Positions 33,721 through 42,077 of a stretch of DNA of 64,000 nt are shown here, piece after piece. The stretch spans positions 682,001-746,000 of the forward strand of contig NZ_CP146232.1 in NCBI RefSeq assembly GCF_037040815.1, given 5' to 3'. The DNA comes from Pararoseomonas sp. SCSIO 73927. Lineage in GTDB: Bacteria; Pseudomonadota; Alphaproteobacteria; Acetobacterales; Acetobacteraceae. The notes beneath the pieces were generated by a model. That model was not told where the DNA came from and ran no database searches. It saw only the letters and a program-made list of their open reading frames with translations. Made by a program: the position numbers and the translations under genes. Positions within the stretch are counted from its first letter, which is position 1. The number at the start of each line of letters is the position of its first letter.

Positions 33721-35171
33721 CAGGCCGGCAGCACCTTGCCGGGGTTCAGCAGGCCCTTGGGGTCCAGCGCCGCCTTGATCCGCAGCATCGCCCCCAGCTC
33801 CGCGCCCCCGCGCCACTCCGCCAGCATGTCCGGCTTCAGCCGGCCGATGCCGTGCTCCGCGCTGAACGACCCGTCCAGCTCCCGCACGATGGCGTTCACG
33901 CAGTCCATGATGTCGTGGGAACGCGCCAGGAAGGCGGCGGGCTCCATCCCCTCCGGCTGCTCCAGGTTCATGTGGATGTTGCCGTCGCCCATGTGCCCGA
34001 AGGGCACGGGCCGGCTGCCCGGGATCAGCGCGCGCAGCGCCGCGCTGCAGCGCCGGATCATCTCCGGCACGCGGGAGACGGGGACGGAGACGTCGTTCTT
34101 CACGCTCGCCCCCTCGCGCTTCTGCGCCTCCGGGTGCTCCTCGCGCAGGCGCCAGATGGCGTGACGCTGCGCCTCGCTCTCGGCCAGCGCCGCGTCGGTC
34201 ACCTCGCCGGCCTCCAGCGCCTCCTCCAGCACCGCCTCCATCAGCCCGCGCAGGTCGGCATCCGCGCGGGAGGAGGCGAGATCGACGAGGACATAGTGGT
34301 CCCCCCGCTCGGAGAGCGGCAGCACCGCCCCCTCGATGTGCTTCAGCGCGAAATCCATCCCCGTGCCGGACATGTACTCGAAGGCCCGCACCGCCGTCTC
34401 GTCCCGGTCCCGGAAGCGGCGGAACAGGGACAGCGCCGCGTCCTCGCTCCTCACGGCGCAGAGGGCCGTGGCCTCCGCTCGCGCCCGGGGGAACAGCCGC
34501 AGCACCGCGGCGGTGATGATCCCCAGCGACCCCTCCGCCCCCACCATCAGGTGGCGCAGCGCGTAGCCCGTGTTGTCCTTCCGCAGCCGCCGCAGCCCGT
34601 GGATCACGCCGCCATCGGGCAGCACGATCTCCAGCCCCAGCATCAGATCCCGCGCGTTGCCGTAGCGGACCGTGGTGTTCCCCCCGGCATTGGTGGAGAG
34701 CACGCCGCCGATCGTCGCCGTGCCCTCGGCCCCGAGAGAGAGGGGGAAGAGGCAGCCCGCCCCCGCCGCAGCGTCCTGCGCCGTCTTCAGCACCACCCCG
34801 GCCTCGGCCACCATCGTCATGTCGACCGGGTCGATGTCGCGGATGCGGTTCATGCGGGAGAGGGAGAGGATCACCTGCCGCCCGCTCTCGTCCGGCATGG
34901 CCCCGCCGACCATGGAGGTGTTCCCGCCCTGCGGCACCACCGGGATATCCGCCTCGTAGAGCAGCCTCAGCGCCGCCGAGAGCTCCTCGGTGGAAGCCGG
35001 CCGGATCAGAGCCGGGGAGGCACCACGGTACAGCCCGCGCCAGTCGGACAGGTGCGGTTCCAGGTCCGCGGGATCGGTGATCATGCCCCGCGGGCCGAGG
35101 ATCGCCCGCAGCGCCGCCATCAGCGGCTCGGCCAGGGGCAGGACGGTGAGGGGCGCGATCGTATCGGGCAT
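33720..35171 (-). CDS. FAD-linked D-2-hydroxyacid dehydrogenase (GlcD/D2HGDH family)
   Basis: Flavoenzyme oxidising a D-2-hydroxyacid such as D-2-hydroxyglutarate, D-lactate or glycolate; the exact substrate is not readable. The 483-residue protein has the PCMH FAD-binding domain with VVPQGGNTSMVGGAMP, SLGAEGTATIGGVLSTNAGG and DNTGYALRHLMVGAEGSLGI. The C-terminal cap has VPFGHMGDGNIHMNL and SAEHGIGRLK, both with conserved metal/FAD histidines. Nothing marks it as membrane-bound. It is upstream of, and overlaps, the lipoprotein protease gene, an unusual pairing with no obvious metabolic link. Confidence 0.9.
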   Translation of the reverse strand: MPDTIAPLTVLPLAEPLMAALRAILGPRGMITDPADLEPHLSDWRGLYRGASPALIRPASTEELSAALRLLYEADIPVVPQGGNTSMVGGAMPDESGRQVILSLSRMNRIRDIDPVDMTMVAEAGVVLKTAQDAAAGAGCLFPLSLGAEGTATIGGVLSTNAGGNTTVRYGNARDLMLGLEIVLPDGGVIHGLRRLRKDNTGYALRHLMVGAEGSLGIITAAVLRLFPRARAEATALCAVRSEDAALSLFRRFRDRDETAVRAFEYMSGTGMDFALKHIEGAVLPLSERGDHYVLVDLASSRADADLRGLMEAVLEEALEAGEVTDAALAESEAQRHAIWRLREEHPEAQKREGASVKNDVSVPVSRVPEMIRRCSAALRALIPGSRPVPFGHMGDGNIHMNLEQPEGMEPAAFLARSHDIMDCVNAIVRELDGSFSAEHGIGRLKPDMLAEWRGGAELGAMLRIKAALDPKGLLNPGKVLPA

Positions 35172-35217
35172 GTCAGGGGACCAAACGCCGGGCCGGGGGC
35201 GCGGGTCAAGGCCCGTT

Positions 35218-36873
35218 TCAGCCCCGCGCGGAAAGGCCCGGCTGCCCGCCCGGAGGACGCCCGCCCAGGACCAGCAGCGCGATCACCGGCAGCCCCGCCG
35301 CCACCAGCGCCAGCGCCGCCACCGCCCCTTCCTCGTAGGTCCCACGCGCCGCCTCGGCGTAGAGGGCGGTGGCGAGGGTCTCCCGGTCGAAGGGCCGCAG
35401 CAGGAGGGTGGCCGGCAGCTCCTTCATCGTGTCCAGGAACACCAGCAGCGCGGCGGCGAGGAGCGAGGGCGCCAGCAGCGGCAGGTGCACCCGCGCCAGG
35501 ATGCGCCCCGGCCCCGCCCCCATGGCGCGGGCGGACCAGTCCAGCTGCGGCCGGATGCCCGCGTAGCCCGCATCCAGCCCGCCGGCGGGAATGGCGAGGA
35601 ATCGCACGAAATAGGCCGCCACCAGCGCCGACGCCGTGCCGGACAGGGCGGGGAGCGGCCGCGCCCAGTCCTCCGTCAGCCCGTCCAGCGCGCCGAAGGC
35701 GACGACCAGCCCCACCGCCACGAGCCCGCCCGGCAGGGCGTAACCCAGCCGCCCGGCCCGCAGCAGCGCCCGGCCCAGCACCGGCCGCCGGTCCGGCAAC
35801 GCCTCCCCCCGCGCCGCCATCGCCAGGGCCAGGGCGGCCGGCAGCGTCAGCAGCGTGGCCGCGGCCGAGAGGGTGGCGCTGTTGCCGATCCAGGCGCCCA
35901 GCTCCCGCGGCGGGCCGAAGGCGGCCACCCGCCCCCAGGCCGCCCAGGCCAGGTAGGCGGCGGGAATCAGGAAGCCCAGCAGCACGGGGATCAGGCAGGA
36001 CAGCGCGGCCAGCCATCCGGCGAGGGGGGAGAGCGTCCGGAGCACCGGCACCGCCCCCTCCCGCCCCGCCCCGCGGCCGCGCAGCCGGGCCCGCGCCCAG
36101 CTCTCCAGCGCCAGCAGGCCCGCCACCAGCACCAGGATCGCCAGCGCGACCTGCGCCGCCCCCGCCAGGGAGGAGCGGGTGATCCAGGTGACGTAGACCG
36201 AGACCGTCAGCGTCCGCACGCCCAGGAATTCCGCCGCCCCCACGTCGTTCAGCGCCTCCAGCAGCGCCAGCGACGCCCCGGCCGCCACCGCCGGCCAGGC
36301 CAGGGGCAGGGCGATGGAGCGGAACAGCCGGAACCCGCCCGCCCCCAGCCCCCGCCCGGCCTGCACCAGCTCCGCCCCCTGGGCGAGAAAAGCCGCGCGG
36401 GCCGGCAGGTAGACATAGGGGTAGAGGACGCTCCCCATCACGGTCACGCAGCCCGGCAGGGAGCGGATCTCCGGCATCGGCAGCGGCCCCATTTCCAGCG
36501 GCGCCAGCAGCGCGCGCAGCCCGGACTGCACCGGCCCGGCCGGGTGCAGCACGTCCAGCCAGGCATAAGCGGAGACATAGGCCGGCAGCGCCAGCGGCAG
36601 CACCAGCGCCGCGGAGAGGACCCGCCGCCCGGGGAAGCGGTGGCAGGCCACCAGCCAAGCCGTGCCCGTGCCCACCCCCACCACCACCGCCCCCACCCCG
36701 GCCAGCAGCAGCAGCGTCTCCACCGCCGCCCCGGGCAGGACGTGGCGGATCAGGTGCGGCCAGAGGTCACCCGATCCCCGCGCCGCGGCGGCGAGGAGGG
36801 CCAGCACGGGCAGCGCGACCACCGCCACGCCCGCCGCCGCGAGAAGGTGGAGCGGGACGCGGACCCCCCGCAT
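35218..36873 (-). CDS. Iron(III)-type ABC transporter permease (FbpB-like, duplicated)
   Basis: A 551-residue fused permease with two binding-protein-dependent transport domains, each about six helices. Coupling (EAA-like) segments are seen around GAGGFRLFRSIALPLAWPA in the first half and MGAGPGRILARVHLPLLAP in the second, as in FbpB/AfuB and ThiP. The adjacent iron-type binding protein suggests Fe(III). It starts 50 bases after that gene on the same strand. The ATPase (FbpC) is missing locally, so it must be encoded elsewhere or shared. Confidence 0.88.
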   Translation of the reverse strand: MRGVRVPLHLLAAAGVAVVALPVLALLAAAARGSGDLWPHLIRHVLPGAAVETLLLLAGVGAVVVGVGTGTAWLVACHRFPGRRVLSAALVLPLALPAYVSAYAWLDVLHPAGPVQSGLRALLAPLEMGPLPMPEIRSLPGCVTVMGSVLYPYVYLPARAAFLAQGAELVQAGRGLGAGGFRLFRSIALPLAWPAVAAGASLALLEALNDVGAAEFLGVRTLTVSVYVTWITRSSLAGAAQVALAILVLVAGLLALESWARARLRGRGAGREGAVPVLRTLSPLAGWLAALSCLIPVLLGFLIPAAYLAWAAWGRVAAFGPPRELGAWIGNSATLSAAATLLTLPAALALAMAARGEALPDRRPVLGRALLRAGRLGYALPGGLVAVGLVVAFGALDGLTEDWARPLPALSGTASALVAAYFVRFLAIPAGGLDAGYAGIRPQLDWSARAMGAGPGRILARVHLPLLAPSLLAAALLVFLDTMKELPATLLLRPFDRETLATALYAEAARGTYEEGAVAALALVAAGLPVIALLVLGGRPPGGQPGLSARG

Positions 36874-36923
36874 CAGGCCCGGGGTCTGGAAGGAGCGGCC
36901 CAGCGCCTGAATCAGTGCCCCGT

Positions 36924-37955
36924 TCAGCGGTCGAACCCGACCTCGTCCACGATCCGGCTCACCGCCGCGCGCCGCGCCGCCACCTCGGCCATGGAGACCT
37001 CGCGCGGCGTCAGCGCGCCGAAGGATTCCACGATGGGGTTGGTCGGCGTGCCCGGCCGCACCGGGTTCTCGAAGTTCCCGTTGGCGTAGAGGGTCTGCGC
37101 CTCCGGCGAGGCCATGAACTCCAGCAGCCGCACCGCCTCAGCCCGGTTCGGGGCGTTCCGCGCCACGGCGCCGGCGGAGATGTTCACCGCCGTCCCGCCG
37201 GCCGGCATCACCACCCGCACCGCCTCGCCCCAGCGCTTCTGCTCCTCCCCGCCGCGGCCGGAGAGCATCAGCCCGGCGTAGTAGGTGTTGGCCAGCCCCA
37301 CGTCGCAGACCCCGGCCAGGATGTCGCGCGCCACCTCCCGGTCCCCGCCGGCCGCGCGGCGGGCCAGGTTGGCCTTCAGCCGCGTCAAGTAGTCCCGCAG
37401 CCAGGCCTCCCCGTGCTGGATCATCAGGATGGAGAAGAGCGCGGTGTTGTAGGGGTGCTGGCCGGAGCGGACGCAGACCTTGCCCCTCCAGCGCGGCTCG
37501 GCCAGCGCCTCGTAGGTCAGGCCCTGCGCCTCGCCCTCCGGCACCCGCTCGCGGGAGGCGTAGATCGCCCGCGCGCGGGTGGAGAGCGCGAACCAGCGCC
37601 CCTGCGCGTCCCGCAGCCCCGCGGGGATCGCGGCCTCCAGCGCCGCCGACTCCACCGGCTGCGTCAGGCCGCGGTCCACCAGCTCCATCAGGTTGCCCAC
37701 GTCCACCACGATCGCGACATCGGCCGGGGAGCGCCGCCCCTCCGACTCCAGCCGCTCGGCCAGCCCGCCCTGCACGAAGACCGTGCGGACCTGGATGCCC
37801 GTCCGCTCGGTGAACAGGTCGGTCAGGGGCCGCAGCAGCCCCGCCTCGCGGGTCGTGTAGACGTTCACCTCCGCCGCGCCCGCCCCACCGAGGGGCCCGC
37901 CAAGGAGAAGCAGCAGGGAAGCGGCGAGGAACACGGCGCGGCGGAAGCAGCTCAT
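36924..37955 (-). CDS. Iron(III)-type ABC transporter substrate-binding protein (FbpA/FutA-like)
   Basis: Periplasmic binding protein, 343 residues. The signal peptide is MSCFRRAVFLAASLLLLLGGPLGGAGA, and the mature protein starts AEVNVYTTREAGLLRPL. The family features TGIQVRTVFVQGG, FALSTRARAIYASR, YEALAEPRWRGKVCVRSG and DVGLANTYYAGLML are present; the TYY tyrosines fit the class that binds Fe(III) through tyrosines. First gene of a two-gene unit with the permease. A palindromic site lies about 25-45 bases upstream and may be the iron-responsive operator. Confidence 0.9.
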   Translation of the reverse strand: MSCFRRAVFLAASLLLLLGGPLGGAGAAEVNVYTTREAGLLRPLTDLFTERTGIQVRTVFVQGGLAERLESEGRRSPADVAIVVDVGNLMELVDRGLTQPVESAALEAAIPAGLRDAQGRWFALSTRARAIYASRERVPEGEAQGLTYEALAEPRWRGKVCVRSGQHPYNTALFSILMIQHGEAWLRDYLTRLKANLARRAAGGDREVARDILAGVCDVGLANTYYAGLMLSGRGGEEQKRWGEAVRVVMPAGGTAVNISAGAVARNAPNRAEAVRLLEFMASPEAQTLYANGNFENPVRPGTPTNPIVESFGALTPREVSMAEVAARRAAVSRIVDEVGFDR

Positions 37956-37980
37956 GACGCGGCTGGACCTTCTGGACGGA

Positions 37981-38000
37981 GAATTACGGTCGCGTAACTC
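37981..38000. promoter_or_regulatory. Inverted repeat upstream of the iron binding-protein gene
   Basis: TTACG-GTCG-CGTAA (37984-37997) extends with GA/TC at the outside. It lies about 26 bases before the start of the binding-protein gene, where an operator would be expected. It does not match the Fur, Irr or RirA consensus patterns I know. It could also be a weak hairpin after the Sua5-type gene. Confidence 0.4.
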
Positions 38001-38081
38001 AGCCGCGGGCGGCCGACAAGGGATTGCGAGTGAATGTCATTCCACTCCACGGCAGGGCCGGACCCGGACCACCCCTTCCCT

Positions 38082-39053
38082 TCAGCGCGGCGCCGCCGCC
38101 CTCCGCAACCGGTCGTTCACCGCCTCCCCCAGCCCCTCCTCCGGCACCGGCATGGCCGCGATCCCGCGCAACCCCAGGCGCTCCCCCTCCCCGTCCAGCC
38201 AGCGCAACCCGGCGAAGAGCCGCGCCGCCGCCTCCGCCAGCTCCCCCGCCTCCGAGAGGTTCCAGACCGCCCCCGCCCCGGCCAGCGGCGCCCCGAAGGC
38301 CAGCAGGGCCTCCTCCGCGCCCACCTCCCGCGCCCCCAGCCGCACCGGCAGCCCCGGCGCGTAGTGGGAGAGCATCATCCCCGGCGACCGCAGCATCGCC
38401 GGCTCCGCCTCCTCGGGCCACGCCACGGGCCGCGCCACGGGCCCGACCACCTCCTCCAGCGCCGCCACCGTCACCCCGCCCGGCCGCAGCAGCAGCGGGG
38501 CGGGGCCGGAAAGGTCCAGCACCGTGCTCTCCACCCCCACCGCGCAGGGCCCGCCATCCAGCACCGCCGCGATCCGCCCGGAGAGCCCGGCCATCACGTG
38601 ATCGGCCGTGGTCGGCGACACCCCGCCTGAGCGATTGGCGGAGGGCGCGGCCAGCGGCACCCCCGCCGCCCGCAGCAGGTCCAGCGCCAGCGGGTGCCCG
38701 GGCACCCCCACCGCCAGCGTGTCCAGCCCCGCCCCCGTCAGCTGGTCGATCCGCCCCCCCTCCCGGCGCGGCAGCACCAGCGTCAGCGGCCCCGGCCAGA
38801 AGCGCGCCGCCAGCGCCCTGGCGCGGCCATCCGGCACCACCTCGGCGAAGGCCGCGTCCGCGTCCGCGAAGTGGGAGATCAGCGGGTTGAAGCTCGGCCG
38901 CCCCTTGGCCGCGTAGATCGCCGCCACCGCCCGCCCGTCCCGGGCATCCGCGCCCAGGCCGTAGACCGTCTCCGTGGGGAAGGCGACGAGCTCCCCCGCG
39001 CGCAGCATCGCCGCCGCCCGCGCCACCTCCCCCGCGAGGAGAAGCGCCGTCAC
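38082..39053 (-). CDS. L-threonylcarbamoyladenylate synthase (Sua5 type)
   Basis: Makes threonylcarbamoyl-AMP from threonine, bicarbonate and ATP, the first step of t6A37 tRNA modification. The 323-residue protein is the long Sua5 form: an N-terminal YrdC domain with AFPTETVYGLGADA, AIYAAKGRPSFNPLISH, FWPGPLTLVLPRR and APSANRSGGVSPT, and a C-terminal Sua5 domain introduced by LRSPGMMLSHYAPGLPV. The start overlaps the cysQ stop by ATGA, so it is coupled to cysQ. Stop is followed by 126 bases without a gene before the iron binding-protein gene. Confidence 0.94.
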   Translation of the reverse strand: MTALLLAGEVARAAAMLRAGELVAFPTETVYGLGADARDGRAVAAIYAAKGRPSFNPLISHFADADAAFAEVVPDGRARALAARFWPGPLTLVLPRREGGRIDQLTGAGLDTLAVGVPGHPLALDLLRAAGVPLAAPSANRSGGVSPTTADHVMAGLSGRIAAVLDGGPCAVGVESTVLDLSGPAPLLLRPGGVTVAALEEVVGPVARPVAWPEEAEPAMLRSPGMMLSHYAPGLPVRLGAREVGAEEALLAFGAPLAGAGAVWNLSEAGELAEAAARLFAGLRWLDGEGERLGLRGIAAMPVPEEGLGEAVNDRLRRAAAPR

Positions 39054-39814
39054 GCCGCGCCGAGAGCCAGGTAGGCCCCGTTCTCAAACTCGGGCTTGCC
39101 GTAGCGCAGCGGCGCCCCCTCGAAGGACACCACGCGGCCCCCGGCCGCCTCCAGCACCGCCTGCGGCGCCGCCGTGTCCCACTCCATCGTGCGCCCGAAT
39201 CGCGGGTAGAGGTCGCCCTCCCCCTCTGCCAGCCGGCAGAACTTCACGGCCGACCCGACCTTCCGCACCTCCGCGATCTTCCGCCCCTCCAGGAAGCGGT
39301 CCAGCCGCGGGTCGTCCGAGTAGTGGCGCGACGCCAGCACCACCGCCCCCGCCCCCGGCACCGGCCGCGCCCGGATGAACCGCTGCCCCGCCGCGTCCCG
39401 CTTCCAGGCCAGCCCCGCCGGCACGATGCCCCCGAAGATCTCCAGGGAGGCCGGCACCGCCACCGCCCCGAGATAGGCCCGGTCCCCCTGCACCAGCCCG
39501 ATGTTCACGGTGAAGCTGTCCCGCCCCGCCGCGAACTCCCGCGTGCCGTCCAGCGGGTCCACCAGCCAGTAGCGCTCGGCCAGCGCGGGCCTCAGGCCCG
39601 CCGAGACCTCCTCCTCCGCCACCACGGGAATGCCGGGCGTGGCGGCGCGCAGCCCCTCCACGATCAGCGCCTCGGCCACCCGGTCCGCCTCCGTCACGGG
39701 CGATTCGTCGGACTTGCGCTCCACCGCGAAGCCGGCGGCGCGAATGGCGTTGATGGCGTGGGCGGCGCGCTCGGCAAGGGTCGCGGCCAGGGCGAGCAGG
39801 TCTTCGTCGTTCAT
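39050..39814 (-). CDS. cysQ: 3'(2'),5'-bisphosphate nucleotidase CysQ
   Basis: Hydrolyses PAP (3'-phosphoadenosine 5'-phosphate) to AMP, a Mg-dependent inositol-phosphatase-fold enzyme. The 254-residue protein has VAEEEVSAG (metal-binding Glu), WLVDPLDGTREF (the DPxDGT signature), and the C-terminal GRTMEWDTAAPQAVLEAAGG. The start is put at 39814 (MNDEDLLALA), since the 21 residues upstream in the open frame are not typical. It precedes and overlaps the Sua5-type gene. The two functions are unrelated biochemically, although the pairing is common in this group as far as I recall. Confidence 0.93.
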   Translation of the reverse strand: MNDEDLLALAATLAERAAHAINAIRAAGFAVERKSDESPVTEADRVAEALIVEGLRAATPGIPVVAEEEVSAGLRPALAERYWLVDPLDGTREFAAGRDSFTVNIGLVQGDRAYLGAVAVPASLEIFGGIVPAGLAWKRDAAGQRFIRARPVPGAGAVVLASRHYSDDPRLDRFLEGRKIAEVRKVGSAVKFCRLAEGEGDLYPRFGRTMEWDTAAPQAVLEAAGGRVVSFEGAPLRYGKPEFENGAYLALGAA

Positions 39815-40327
39815 CGGCCGCACATAGCGGGGGGCCGTCCCGAAGGGCACCCCTCCCACCGCAGCTCGGGCCGCCACGGCGGGGATCCCTGTCAGGAAAT
39901 CGTCAGCCGCTCACGGTACAAGGCGCGAGAGACGCCCAGGCCCGCCCCATGCCGCCCCAGAAAAGAGCCAAGAGCCCCGCCGCCCCCTCCCGCGCCCTCG
40001 CCGCGGGCCGATGCTGGCTCGCCCGGCTCGTGCGGGACATCCTCCTCTGGCTCCGCGCCCCGGCCGGCAACCGCCCGGACTGGCGCGCCCGCTAGGCGCC
40101 GTTCCGCCGGCGGGGGAAGGCGAGGGCAGGAGGGCGCTGCGCCTGGCCGGGGCCTGTCCCGGCACCTTTCCCCGCCCTGGAACCTGCGCCTGCTCCGGTC
40201 TCCGCTTCCGCCCGGGCATCCGATGCCGGCCTCGGGCAAGGGGCCCCCGCCCCGGCGAAGGGGGGGGCCGCCATGGCGCTTCGCGCACCCGGTGCTATCT
40301 CTGAAGGGCTCTGTGCCGGAACCCCCC
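39815..40327. other. Gap between cysQ and pepA, 513 bases
   Basis: Divergent region holding the cysQ and pepA promoters, neither of which I can place. It contains the possible 48-codon ORF listed next. From 40096 to 40327 I see only GC-rich sequence with a G-run near 40261, and no Shine-Dalgarno close to the pepA ATG. Confidence 0.5.
39949..40095 (+). CDS. Possible 48-residue basic peptide
   Basis: ATG at 39949 opens a short frame starting MPPQKRAKSPAAPSR and ending LRAPAGNRPDWRAR, with a central WLARLVRDILLWL stretch that could form an amphipathic helix. It is basic, with about 12 Arg/Lys. No Shine-Dalgarno is obvious and no family is recognised. Small genes with a similar W-rich, basic make-up occur in related genomes to my recollection, but chance is a serious alternative. 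Confidence 0.3.
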   Translation: MPPQKRAKSPAAPSRALAAGRCWLARLVRDILLWLRAPAGNRPDWRAR

Positions 40328-42031
40328 ATGCTCGACATCGCCTTCGCCAAGCCCACCCTGCCCGAGAGCGGCGCCCTCGTCCTGCCTCTGGCCGAGGAGG
40401 ACCTGGGCGGCGGGCTGGTGGCGGAGTGGGACCGGCTGCTGGGCGGGCACCTCGCGCGCGGGATCTCCGCCGCCGAGTTCAAGGGCCGCAAGGGGAGCAG
40501 CACGACGCTCTACGCCCCGGGCGGCGGCCTCTCCCGCCTCGTCCTCGTCGGGCTGGGCAAGCGCGAGGCGCTGGACGCCACCGCGGCCGAGGCGGCGGGC
40601 GGCGCGGCCGTGACGGCCCTCGGCAAGGAGGGCATCGCCGCCATCGACGCCCGCGCCCTCTCCGCCCGTGCCCCCGGCGCGCCCTCCCCGGCCGACATCG
40701 CCCTCGGCGCCGTCCTGCGCGCCTGGCGCTTCGACCGCTACCGCACCACCGAGAAGGCCGAGGACAAGCCGCGCCTGAGCGCCGTGAAGGTGCTCTGCGA
40801 CGACCCCGGCGCCGCGAAGGCCGACTGGGCCTCCCGCCGTGCAGTGGCGGAGGGCGTGTTCCTGACGCGCGAGCTGGTGAGCGAGCCCGCCAACATCCTC
40901 AACCCGCCCGAGTTCGCGGACCGGCTGCGCCGCCTGGAGAAGCTCGGGGTGGAGGTGGAGGTCTTCGGGCAGAAAGACCTGGAGAAGCTCGGCTTCGGCT
41001 CCATGCTCTGCGTCTCCCAGGGCTCCGCGCAGCCGCCGCGCATGGTGGTGATGCGCTGGAACGGCTCGGACCAGAAGAAGAAGGGCAGCAAGCCCATCGC
41101 CTTCATCGGCAAGGGCGTGACCTTCGACACGGGCGGCATCTCCATCAAGCCCGCGGGCGGGATGGAGGACATGAAGTGGGACATGGCCGGCGCCGGCGTC
41201 GTCTCCGGCCTCATGGCCGCGCTCGCCGGCCGCAAGGCGAAGGTGGACGTCGTCGGCCTTGTCGGCCTCGTGGAGAACATGCCCTCCGGCACCGCCACCC
41301 GCCCGGGCGACGTCGTCACCTCCTACTCCGGCCAGACGATCGAGGTGATCAACACGGACGCGGAGGGCCGCCTCGTCCTCGCGGACGTGCTGTCCTACTG
41401 CAGGAAGCGCTTCGACCCCGCCTTCATGGTGAACCTCGCCACCCTGACGGGCGCCATCATCGTGGCGCTGGGCAACGAGCACGCCGGCCTCTTCTCCAAC
41501 GATGACGGGCTGGCCCAGCGCATCCAGGACGCCGGCAAGGCGGTGGGGGAGCTGGCCTGGCGCATGCCGCTGGGCGACGCCTACGACCGCCAGATCCGCT
41601 CCGACATCGCCGACATGAAGAACGTGGGCGGCGGCCGCGCCGGTGGCTCCATCACCGCGGCCCAGTTCATCCAGCGCTTCGTGGACGGCTGCCCCTGGGC
41701 GCACCTGGACATCGCGGGCGTGGCCTGGAGCGGGAAGGATCAGCCCACCGTGCCGAAGGGCGCCACCGCCTGGGGCGTGCGCCTGCTGGACCGGATGGTG
41801 GCCGAGCACCACGAGGGCCGCGCCCTCGCCGCCCTCGCGCCGGAGCCGGCCGAGGAAGCGACAGCGCTGGTGAGCGGCGCCGGCAGCACCTCCCCCGCCG
41901 TGCTGTCGGAGGGCACGCCCGCCTCCGAGCCGCTGGTGCCCACCCCCGACGCCGCGACGCGCCCGGCCGAGGGCCCCGCCCCGGCCCCCCGCGCCCCGCG
42001 CCGCCCGGCGACGCGCCGGCCGCGCCGCTAG
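40328..42031 (+). CDS. pepA: Leucyl aminopeptidase (M17) with C-terminal extension
   Basis: Di-metal exopeptidase removing N-terminal residues. The 567-residue protein starts MLDIAFAKPTLPE. Metal and catalytic residues are in FIGKGVTFDTGGISIKPAGGM (Lys, Asp) and the M17 signature NTDAEGRLVLADVL; the bicarbonate-site Arg is in that motif. An N-terminal macro-like domain covers residues 1-170. The last 65 or so residues are an Ala/Pro/Thr-rich tail ending in Arg-rich sequence, beyond the usual 500-residue family length. The ATG at 40328 matches the family start; the frame is open far upstream but without family character. A second M17 gene follows after 46 bases. Confidence 0.93.
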   Translation: MLDIAFAKPTLPESGALVLPLAEEDLGGGLVAEWDRLLGGHLARGISAAEFKGRKGSSTTLYAPGGGLSRLVLVGLGKREALDATAAEAAGGAAVTALGKEGIAAIDARALSARAPGAPSPADIALGAVLRAWRFDRYRTTEKAEDKPRLSAVKVLCDDPGAAKADWASRRAVAEGVFLTRELVSEPANILNPPEFADRLRRLEKLGVEVEVFGQKDLEKLGFGSMLCVSQGSAQPPRMVVMRWNGSDQKKKGSKPIAFIGKGVTFDTGGISIKPAGGMEDMKWDMAGAGVVSGLMAALAGRKAKVDVVGLVGLVENMPSGTATRPGDVVTSYSGQTIEVINTDAEGRLVLADVLSYCRKRFDPAFMVNLATLTGAIIVALGNEHAGLFSNDDGLAQRIQDAGKAVGELAWRMPLGDAYDRQIRSDIADMKNVGGGRAGGSITAAQFIQRFVDGCPWAHLDIAGVAWSGKDQPTVPKGATAWGVRLLDRMVAEHHEGRALAALAPEPAEEATALVSGAGSTSPAVLSEGTPASEPLVPTPDAATRPAEGPAPAPRAPRRPATRRPRR

Positions 42032-42077
42032 GGCGGGAACGGGCGCCCTGGGCTCCCCACCCGGTGCCGGGAACGCC

